A DNA stretch of 42,615 bases, from positions 1 to 42,615 of the forward strand of contig CAJNDS010000889.1 of the NCBI GenBank assembly GCA_905221605.1. The letters run 5' to 3'. The notes below the pieces were generated by a model, which worked only from the letters and a program-made list of their open reading frames with translations, did not search any database and had not been told where the DNA came from. Origin of the DNA: Symbiodinium natans. Taxonomy: Eukaryota > Sar > Dinophyceae > Suessiales > Symbiodiniaceae. This document shows positions 10,616 to 20,073 of this stretch, piece by piece; positions within the stretch are counted from its first letter, which is position 1, and each line of letters opens with the position of its first letter. Made by a program: the position numbers and the translations under genes.

Positions 10616-13590
10616 GACCGGGAAGTCTCTCGACAGCTTGAAGCGAATCGAGCGAGAGCTGCAGCCCTTGCTTGCCAATGCAGCGACTTGGCCACGAAAC
10701 GTTTACCCCTAAACCCTAAACCCTAAACCCTAAACCCTAAACCCTAAACCCTAAACCCTAAAGGATCGTAATGTCACAGGAACACGGCTCGTACCCCTAA
10801 GGTTCTAAGGTGGTAGCCCTAGAGGTTCCGCTTAGTGTGGCCCTTGTTATACTGCCTTAAGGATCTGTTAGAAGGGTCCCCAAAACCCGAGGGTACAACC
10901 TTAAAGGTCCAAGGTACACCCCCTAGACTGATGAGAACCCAAACAGGGATGAACTGATAAACATTAAAAGAAAGGAAAACGGCTGCCACTAAAAACCCAG
11001 AAAAAACACTGTGATTCTGGGCTTTCCTCTTATCGTAACAGTGCCGCCGCATGGGCGCTCTCACATGTTCACAGGTTCACTGACTCGCCAGTGCGTCACG
11101 AACAATATGAAGAAAGCACAATGTTGTAGTTATTGGCTAGCGCATGATTTATAATATTGGCGAACGTAGAATCAAGAATACGCGTGCACACTTTATTTTC
11201 TTGTTCAGCACGTGGTTAGAGTTTTGGGTTTAGGGTCCAGGGTTTTCGGGTCTAGGGTTTAGGTTTTATGAGGGTTTAGGGCTCTGGGGTTTAGGCCTTC
11301 AATCTCAGCAATGCGTGAGACAAGGAGACGATAGCTGCGGGGCTCGACACCTACATCGCGGCAGACGCTGCTGCTGCAGTGGAGAGTCGCGATCCAGACA
11401 CAGAGGCCGCGTGATCCTAAACCTTAAGCCCCCGAACCCCCAATGTACCCTTGTTTATAGGGCTCCGAAGTATGGGCCCGTAGTACATAGAGCGTATATA
11501 AGGGTTGTATGACAAGGGACGCAACTTAAGTTCCCATACTTCGCAACCCTAGATTCACGCTCTGCGATTCCAGGTTTCCGAGATGCCGGAGATTCGGGAA
11601 GCAGGTGTCGAGAAGGCAGCCGTTTCCAGCGACCGAAGGGAGCTGGGGGAGCACGATCCAGATATCGACGAACAGCGGCTGCGGCGCAGTTCAGAGTTGT
11701 TGTGTGTAGGGTTTACCTTACAAGAACTTTTTTGTGGTTTACCTCAGAATCCTATCCAGGGTTTTGCAGTGCTAAGCTACAAACAAACTGGGTTTTGGGG
11801 TTTTTCAGGTAACCCTAAACCCTAAACCCTAAACCCTAAACCCTAAACCCTATAGGGCCTAGTGTTGAGTCCGTGGGCCACCGGTGGCAGCACCGAAGCC
11901 CTTGGTTAAGCCTCTACCGACACTCAATCCCTAGATGTTGGGATGTTCCCTCCTTATTGAAGCACGGTTTATAGTACTGTTTTTGGTGAGTGTACATAAG
12001 GTTCCTTTTTTGAAACATTGGTGAGTGTATGCAGTATGTGTCCTTTTGTGGGTACAAGAAATATAAACCCTCCTTCTTATACTAAGGGTCCATGTACCTA
12101 AATTTGGAATACTTAAGCCGTAAAGTACTCCCTACATACGGACTCTGGGGCAAAAGTATATAAGAAGGTATATGTACCCGTGGGGTAATACCACCAGTCC
12201 TTAGTACCAGTTTTAGGGTTTCAGGGTTTAGGGTTTAGGGTTTAGGGTTTAGGGTTTAGGGTTTAGGGTTTAGGGTTTAGGGTTTAGGGTTTAGGGTTTA
12301 GGGTTTAGGGTTTAGGGTTTAGGGTTTAGGGTTTAGGGTTTAGGGTTTAGGGTTTAGGGTTTAGGACTGGTAGGGGAATGTAGTACCTCCGATTATGATC
12401 CCTTTTCAAGGACTGTTAGTATAAGGGAGAAAACCTCAATCCCTAAATCCTTAACTCGGTGCGCCTTTGGGATATGGGCAGTTCTCAGATTTTGTTTTTT
12501 TATCCCGGGGGGGGAGGGGGGGGGGGTTGGGGTTTATGGTGTAGGTTTTGCGTCATGTATGTATTTGTTTTATTTATGTTTGTTGGGGGTATTGAAGTAA
12601 AACCCAGCCTTCTTAAGGATGAATCCTTGTGCTGCTGCAGGAAAATGGCTTCAGAGTTGAGGGATGTTTAGGGTACATGTTCGCCTGTGTGTTGCATTTC
12701 CCGTTCAGCCCGACTGCATCAACATGCAACTCCTGCACCAACACGTTGCTGCGCCCGAGCAGAAGCAAAAGCCACAGAGCCAAGCTATGGATGAGCGAGC
12801 ATGTGCACGAAAACACAAGCAAAGGGTTTGGTTCTTGGGACGTTTCCTCTTACACGAACAGTCCTTGATAGGGATTATAGAGTAAGAGGCATGGCAGGCC
12901 CTTCTGTATAGGAACACCCCCCCCCCCCCCATTCGAATCCCCGCAGGGACTGTTAGTATAAGGGGTAACATCCCACAGAACATCCTAAGCTTGAGGGCAC
13001 ATCCCCCACCCTGTCCTGTTGAACACCCACTTACGGACCCTGGGCCCTTGACAAAAACAGTCGGGTGCACCCTAACCCTAAGGGTCCATGCACTCATATA
13101 GTACATACTTGGGCTTCAAAGGGGTTCGTACATAGTAGCTTTAGAACCCAAGTATAACCCCCCCCCCCCCCCCATTCGAATCCCCGCAGGGACTGTTAGT
13201 ATAAGGGGTAACATCCCACAGAACATCCTAAGCTTGAGGGCACATCCCCCACCCTGTCCTGTTGAACACCCACTTACGGACCCTGGGCCCTTGACAAAAA
13301 CAGTCGGGTGCACCCTAACCCTAAGGGTCCATGCACTCATATAGTACATACTTGGGCTTCAAAGGGGTTCGTACATAGTAGCTTTAGAACCCAAGTATAT
13401 ACTGTACAGGTACATGGATCCTTAGGGTAACCCTCAAGCCTAGACCCTACACCCCCCTAACCCTGTATTATAAACCCTTGTCAAATAGCGGGAGTCAGGT
13501 TCAGTCACCTTCAAGAAGGTTTCAAGGTGCAAGTGGAGAAGGCTGAGCTTCTGCAAAGCAGATTGCGCAACTTGCCCGAGCTTCTGGAGA
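10616..13590 (+). CDS. Putative coiled-coil protein gene (unrecognised; exon set incomplete)
   Basis: I do not recognise this gene. Candidate + strand exons are 10616-10700 (contains SRQLEANRARAAAL), 11325-11408 (LDTYIAADAAAAVESRDPD), 11574-11705 (VSEMPEIREAGVEKAAV... DIDEQRLRRSSELLC), 12709-12825 (INMQLLHQHVAAPEQKQ... ARKHKQR) and 13505-about 13590 (FKVQVEKAELLQSRLRNL). They are rich in E, Q, R, A and L, as in cytoplasmic coiled coils. The 11408/11574 junction joins in frame with a GC donor and AG|G acceptor (DPDTEA|VSEMPEI); the other junctions are not proven. It lies between channel copy 1 and the methyltransferase, on the same strand. These exons could belong to more than one gene, or be far-3' exons of channel copy 1. 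Confidence 0.4.
11574..11705 (+). CDS. Coiled-coil gene: best-supported exon
   Basis: 44 open codons follow CCAG and end before GTAGGG. The composition is acidic/basic with heptad-like leucine and valine spacing. Upstream exon 11325-11408 joins it in frame through a GC-AG intron. Confidence 0.5.
12212..12364 (+). repeat. (TTTAGGG)n interstitial telomere-type array
   Basis: About 21 units, almost perfect, flanked by CTTAGTACCAG and GGACTGGTAGGGGAA, which look like the split arms of a TIR element into which the array was inserted or expanded. Confidence 0.95.
12917..13399 (+). repeat. Two-copy 243-bp tandem duplication
   Basis: ATTCGAATCCCCGCAGGG occurs at 12931 and 13174, and the end GCTTTAGAACCCAAGTATA falls at 13156 and 13399: an exact 243-bp period. 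By eye the copies are nearly identical except for poly-C length. Each carries a GGACTGTTAGTATAAGGGG motif and the right part of a family-7 element (GGGTCCATG...ACTTGGG). Confidence 0.95.
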
Positions 13591-13864
13591 GTAGGGTTTA
13601 GGGTTTCGGGCTTAGGGTTTAGGATTTGGGGGGGTCCAGGGGTTTGGGGTTTGGGGTTTCGGGTTCAGTTGTTAGGTTTGGGGGTTTGGACTGTTTGTAC
13701 AGGATGCAAGGTGTTCTTGCACACACCTTTGCTTTGGCCATACCTAAACCCTAAACCCTAAACCCTAAACCCTAAACCCTAAACCCTAGACCATGAATTT
13801 CTGCCCGAGCCCGACCAGGCGGGTGTCTGTCACTGCACAGCGCACTGGTCGTTGCACCAGTGGC

Positions 13865-13960
13865 TGGTTCACAGGGCTTAGGGTTTAGGGTTTAGGGTTT
13901 AGGGTTTAGGGTTTAGGGTTTAGGGTTTAGGGTTAGGGTTTAGGGTTTAGGGTTTAGGAA
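13865..13960 (+). repeat. (TTTAGGG)n
   Basis: About 12 units with one shortened TTAGGG unit. Confidence 0.95.
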
Positions 13961-14077
13961 AACCCTACTTGGAGGCCCTTTCTGACTTAGTAAGTGGGGT
14001 TGGTGAGGTGGGTTATGGGGGTTACAATGGGCATATACCAAGCCCAAAGCGCTAACAACCTGAAAGCCGAAACCCCA

Positions 14078-14235
14078 AACCCCAAACCTTAAAGCTTAAA
14101 CCCCAAACCCCAAACCCCAAACCCCAAACCCCAAACCCCAAACCCCAAACCCCAAACCCCAAACCCCAATCCCCAAACCCTAAACCCTGAACCCTGAACC
14201 CTGAACCCTAAACCCTAAACCCTAAACCCTAAACC
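14078..14235 (+). repeat. (CCCCAAA)n then (CCCTGAA/CCCTAAA)n
   Basis: About ten CCCCAAA units pass into CCCTGAA and CCCTAAA units. Variants are blocked rather than mixed, which suggests local expansion. Confidence 0.95.
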
Positions 14236-16300
14236 CTGAACCCCAACTCCAAAGCCTTCAATGCCCAGGCAGCGCTCTCCAATACCTGAGTCGGGCCAAG
14301 GACGGTGGCGAAGCCGATGCCTTTCACTCCAAGCTCTTCCTTGTTTAGCGGTTGGGGGGTTTAGGGTTTAGGGTTTAGGGTTTGGGGTTTAGGGTTTGGG
14401 GTTTGGGGTTTAGGATTTGGGGTTTGGGGTTTAGAGTTTAGGGTTTAGGGGTTTGGGTTTTGGGGGTTTGGGGTTTAGGGGTTGCGGCCTTTTGGGTTGA
14501 GGGTTTAGGGTTTATAGGGTTCAGTCCCTCAGCCTGTACGGTTATTGGGTAGCTTTTGGGAGGTCACTCAGGTTTCCAGATCCTCCCAGGTCTCTATACG
14601 CCAGGTCTTCCCCAGACAACACAGCTAGCAGGTGGTTGTTTGTTGACCTTCACGTGCTCGTGCCTTTTGGAGCGTGCAAATACCCTTCAGAACCCTAAAC
14701 CCTAAACCCATGTGCATCTTTCCTACACTGCGTTCGGATCCTATGTGCCAAACTCAGCTTGAGAAATTGGAGTTCGGGGTAGTATAAGGCTTGCGAAGTC
14801 CGCAGGGAAGAGCTCAGCACAAAGTGTCTGAGAAGAGATCCGCGATGTGGCCAGTTCTCCCTAAAACCCCTGAACCCCCTAAACCCCCCTGAACCCCTGA
14901 ACCCCCTGAACCCCCTAACTCCCTAAACCCCTAAACCCCCGAAACCCAGCTAACCCCTCTAAATCTCCTCAGCCACCTAAACCCTAGACCGTAGACCTTA
15001 AACCCAAGCCCTGTTGGATCCCTTGTGCCTTACGGGCCCTGATGTAATAGTCTTCATGTTAGGGGCCCTTTTCCTTTCCAAACGAGCCACCATTACTGTA
15101 GGGGAAGCCTCAGGCCTAAACTATGCTAACCACCGCTGCTGTAGGGCCTGTAGGGGAAGCCTAACCCCCCAAACCCCAAGCCCTAAACCCCTAAAGCCGC
15201 AACCCTAAGCCCTAAACCCCTAAGTTGCTTTAGGGGAAGCCCCAAACCCCCAACCCTCAGCCCGAAACCCCTAAAGCCGAAACCATGCTTTAGGGAAGCT
15301 GAGCCGTGTCTCTGTAGGTTGATCGAAATGGTCAGCCCCGTCGCTGGAAATCAGGGCTGTGCTTGCCCCTACACCCTAAACCCTAAGGCCCTAAACCCTA
15401 ACCCCTAACCTTAATCCCTTAACCCTAAACCTTGCCATAGATCCGAGACCCTAGACCCTAAACCCTGGCATCTCCAAAGGGATGTGGGTATAGGAGGTAG
15501 ATATTCCAAGAGCCTAATTCAGTACTACCTGGCTTGGGAGTGGACGGTGTAAGGCTTACTTCAAGGATCAGGGGACTTAGACAGTGGGGTTAGAAGTAAG
15601 GAAAGTATACTTACAACTGCTTTTAACCCCAATTAGGATACTTATAACCCTACACCCTAAACCCTAAGCCCTAAGCCCTAAACCCTAAACCCTAAACTAA
15701 GTGCCCCGATCCTCCAAGTAGGGTTTAAGGGTAGGAGCCTCGGCCACGTGGTGCGGGCTGCTCTACTTTGTCTCCGTGCCTCTCTGCCAGCCCCTCTGTC
15801 TCTGTACACCCTAAACCCTAAACCCTAAACCCTAAACCCTAAACCCTAAACCATCGGAGTTTGGCTCGAGCCGGGAGTTTCCAACTCCCCCCGCCCAAGT
15901 GTCTGCATGGCACCTGGGAGCCGACTTAAGGTTCTATAGGAGCCAGTTGCAAGGGTTTAGGGTTTAGGGTTTAGCGTTTAGGGTTAAGGTTTAGGGTTTG
16001 GGGTTCAAACCCAGGGTTTAGGGTTTAGGGTTTAGGGTGTTGGAATGTGCTGGTGTTTGAGGAGTCTAGCGTTCAGGGTGAAGGGTTTGGGTTGAGGGGT
16101 TTGGGGTTTAGGGTTGAGGGTGTCTCCATTGAGGGGGCGCACGGCTCCTAAAAGCACCCAGGTGCGTGCGCGCCCCGGCTTGCGCATTCCCAGCCCCACT
16201 TGCGAAGGTTTCGGGATGTGGGGTTTGGAGCTTCGAGGGTATAGGGCTTTAAGGTTTTTCTAGTTAGGGCCAGGCCTTCTGGTAAATCTACTCACAACTA
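14236..16300 (+). other. Repeat-rich stretch with no secure gene
   Basis: Contains TTTAGGG blocks (14356-14520, 15955-16040), CCCCTGAA variants (14865-14950), CCCTAAA blocks (15800-15850) and a relic of the GTACTTGG/GACTTAG family near 15480-15655. Unique islands near 14270-14340 and 14730-14850 are open in one frame, but no family is recognisable. Confidence 0.4.
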
Positions 16301-16399
16301 GGGCCTTGCTGACATGATCTTTGACCGCTGCAGCTTCCTCAAACAGGTCGCAGACCGTACCGTCATTTCCATACCGGCCCTACAAGCCCCTTCAGCCCT

Positions 16400-16498
16400 A
16401 TGCTGCTTGCTTTCTGCGCCGCCTTGTGCTTCTGGGGAGCTGCGGCTGCGTATGCGGCAGCGGAGCCAGCTTTCCATTCCTTGCTTCAGATTCAAAGC
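16400..16498 (+). CDS. FkbM gene exon 1: start codon and signal peptide
   Basis: ATG at 16400 opens 33 codons: short N-region, hydrophobic core LLAFCAALCFWGAAAA, and an A-rich cleavage area before AEPAFHSL. The donor is AGC|GA. Joined to CAG|GAG at 16604 the frame continues QIQS|ELAPLMPVPQ. An overlapping longer frame starting further left lacks a signal-peptide pattern. Confidence 0.8.
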
Positions 16499-19400
16499 GA
16501 GCCTTTGTCATAGGTTGGGTAACATTTTGCATTGTTAAGGGTACTTAAACCCAACAAGGAGTAGAAATGTAAGTTTTAAATGCTATTCCCAACCCTGAAT
16601 CAGGAGCTGGCGCCTCTCATGCCAGTGCCCCAACGAGATTGCTCTGCATTGGCAGGGGACGACTGTAGCTTTAAAGCCGAAGGTGGGGCCGAATTCAACT
16701 GCACGGTTGAGCATGCGTCGCGCCTCATGTATGAGACGTGGGTGCCGCCTGGAGCTTCCGTCCTACATGTTGGGGCACGCTATGGTCAGACCTCATGCCT
16801 GCTCTCAAGAGTCTTGACGGACCAGAACTCCAAGCTCGTCTCTGTCGAGGCCCCTGACTGAGCGTACTTGGAAGCTTTTTGACTTAGTAAGTAAGGTTAG
16901 TTAGTAGGGTGGGGTTCTGGGGACTATAGGGCTTCCACATAATACCAAGTAGACATCTTACCAAGTCAAAAAAGCTTCTGAGTACATGCTAAGCAGCAAC
17001 CGAGCTTAGGCCGTTTTGGGGCAGCGTTACGTCCGAAACGTGTGTGGGCTTAGTGATGACTACTATTTGCCTAAGCCCCCCCCCCCCCGAAAATACAAGA
17101 TAATGATCCCTATATTGCCTTACAACGAAGAATGTTCTCGACTATTGTCATGTTTTCAGGGGTGTTCTGAAGCAAATTGGGTTTAGGGTTTAGCCGTTTA
17201 GCGTTTCGGGTCCCAGGGTTTGGTGAGTGAGGCTGACCCCAGTGTGTGGGATGTTCTGCAAGAGAACTTGGAGGAGCACAACTGCCGAAGCGAGGCAGGA
17301 GCACTGCGAATATAGTTTAGGGTATACGGCTGAGGCTTCTAATAAGAAATCTGCCTTTTTCAGCCAGGGTTTCGAAATTTCTTAAAACCCCAAATGGAAA
17401 TAAGAAAGTTAGGTTTGAACCAGACCCTGAAATATATTTCTTATTCGAGGGTTGATTAGAGGTGAGTATAGGGACAGAGTTGGGGAACATGTAACTCACC
17501 AGTGTAGAGCTTTTCGGTGTGCTCTAAGCTCTAAACCCTAAACCCTAAACCCTAAACCCTACCCTAAACCCTAAACCCTAAACCCTAAACCCTAAACGCG
17601 GGGAAGAGGCCCGGCACAAAAAGTCACCTTTTTTGGGCCTTTCCGGCCTGAAACACCTCAAAAAAGGTGACTTTTTGTGCCGGGCCTCTTCCCCTAAGCC
17701 CTAAGCCCTGAGCCCTGAGCCCTGAGCCCTAAGCCCTGAGCCCTGAGCCCTTAAAGGCTTCCCCGCAAGAGCCCGGCATCCCCGCAAGAGCCCGGCACAA
17801 AAAGTCACCTTTTTGGGGCCTTTCCGGCCCCAAACACCTCAAAAAAGGTGACTTTTTGTGCCGGGCCTCTTCCCCGCAAGAGCCCGGCACAAAAAGTCAC
17901 CTTTTTTGGGCCTTTCCGGCCCCAAGCACCTCAAAAAAGGTGACTTTTTGTGCCGGGCCTCTTCCCCGCAAGAGCACCTTTTTTGGGCCTTTCCGGCCTG
18001 AAACACCTCAAAAAAGGTGACTTTTTGTGCCGGGCCTCTTCCCCGCAAGAGCCCGGCACAAAAAGTCACCTTTTTTGCGCCTTTCCGGCCTGAAACACCT
18101 CAAAAAAGGTGACTTTTTGTGGTGGGCCTCTTCCCCGCAAGAGCCCGGCACAAAAAGTCACCTTTTTTGGGCCTTTCCGGCCCCAAGCACCTCAAAAAAC
18201 GTGACTTTTTGTGCCGGGCCTCTTCCCCACAAGAGCCCGGCACAAAAAGTCACCTTTTTTGGGCCTTTCCGGCCTGAAACACCTCAAAAAAGGAGACTTT
18301 TTGTGCCGGGCCTCTTCCCCACAAGAGCCCGGCACAAAAAGTCACCTTTTTTGGGCCTTTCCGGCCTGAAACACCTCAAAAAAGGTGACTTTTTGTGCCG
18401 GGCCTCTTCCCCACAAGAGCCCGGCACAAAAAGTCACCTTTTTTGGGCCTTTCCGGCCCCAAGCACCTCAAAAAAGGTGACTTTTTGTGCCGGGCCTCTT
18501 CCCCGCAAGAGCCCGGCACAAAAAGTCACCTTTTTTGGGCCTTTCCGGCCTGAAACACCTCAAAAAAGGTGACTTTTTGTGCCGGGCCTCTTCCCCAAGC
18601 AAGAGCCCGGCACACCTCACCTTTTTTGGGCCTTTCCGCCCCAAGCACCTCAAAAAAGGTGACTTTTTGTGCCGGGCCTCTTCCCCGCAAGAGCCCGGCA
18701 CAAAAAGTCACCTTTTTTGGGCCTTTCCGGCCTGAAACACCTCAAAAAAGGTGACCCACCTTTTTTGGGCCTTTCCGGCCTGAAACACCTCAAAAAAGGT
18801 GACTTTTTGTGCCGGGCCTCTTCCCCGCAAGAGCCCGGCACAAAAAGTCACCTTTTTTGGGCCTTTCCGGCCCCAAGCACCTCAAAAAAGGTGACTTTTG
18901 TGCCGGGCCTCTTCCCCGCATGGGCCCGGCACAAAAAGTCACCTTCCGGCCTCAAACACCTCAAAAAAGGTGACTTTTTGTGCCGGGCCTCTTCCCCGCA
19001 AGAGCCCGGCACAAAAAGTCACCTTTTTTGGGCCTTTCCGGCCTGAAACACCTCAAAAAAGGTGACTTTTTGTGCCGGGCCTCTTCCCCGCAAGAGCCCG
19101 GCACAAAAAGTCACCTTTTTTGGGCCTTTCCGGCCCCAAGCACCTCAAAAAAGTTGACTTTTTGTGCCGGGCCTCTTCCCCGCATGAGCCCGGCACAAGG
19201 TGACTTCCGGCCTCAAACACCTCAAAAAAGGTGACTTTTCGTGCCGGGCCTCTTCCCCGCAAGAGCCCGGCACAAAAAGTCACCTTTTTTGGGCCTTTCC
19301 GGCCTGAAACACCTCAAAAAAGGTGACTTTTTGTGCCGGGCCTCTTCCCCGCAAGAGCCCGGCACAAAAAGTCACCTTTTTTGGGCCTTTCCGGCCCCAA

Positions 19401-20042
19401 GCACCTCAAAAAAGGTGACTTTTTGTGCCGGGCCTCTTCCCAGAGGCTTTAGTTTGAGACTACGGGGCTTAAGGGATTAGAGGGTTTGAGGCTTGCAGTT
19501 TCTTGGGGTCTTGGTAAATATGACAGAGAACGTTACTTAATACTTCCTCGGCGGATTTTTTTGGGGCGAGCCCGCGAGGCCCTGGATTTTAAAATGTGTG
19601 GCCGGTCCAGGTCCAGATTTCTTAATTAATAAAATTTCTTAACACACTCCTGGGCCGTAGGGTATAGCTTCAAACATGCTTACTATTCTAAGGGTGCGAA
19701 ATATTTGCCCACGCTGTAGAGAACTGACCAATTACTTCATCAGCACAGAGCAGTGGATCCTCAGCCGAGCAAGGGCCTAAACCCTCAACCCTAAACCCTC
19801 AACCCTCACCCCTAAGCCCTACTTAATCCCGAAGCCCTAAGCTCTAAGCCCTAAGCCCTACTGAAGCCCTCAACCCTCAAGCGTGCTGCGAGGTGGTACA
19901 TGGTGTGCTTGGGCCTCGCAGCCTCAAGATCATCACGCCCGACTGGGCAAAGAAAGACGGCATCAACGGCTATGGGGACCTGGCCTCTTAGAAATACCTG
20001 GGACTATTATTTATTATGTTTGTTTTTTAAGTTCTGAGGTGC

Positions 20043-20073
<31 letters not shown>

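Noticed and set aside
12705-13349. Minus-strand frames MYYMSAWTLRVRVHP... (133 and 77 codons)
   Set aside because: They are two copies of the 243-bp tandem duplication and antisense to a plausible + strand exon; no motif.
16580-16603. Start codon just before exon 2 of the FkbM gene
   Set aside because: The in-frame codon is TTG rather than ATG, and the better start is ATG 16400 with a signal peptide that splices in frame to GAG at 16604.
18027-18572. 181-codon + strand frame with SPFL and FLCRASSPQEPGTKSHLF repeats
   Set aside because: It lies inside the 92-bp palindromic array; the same frame pattern is open on the minus strand, as expected from inverted repeats.
17599-19440. CRISPR array
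   Set aside because: Units are contiguous 92-bp palindromes without unique spacers, in a eukaryotic intron.
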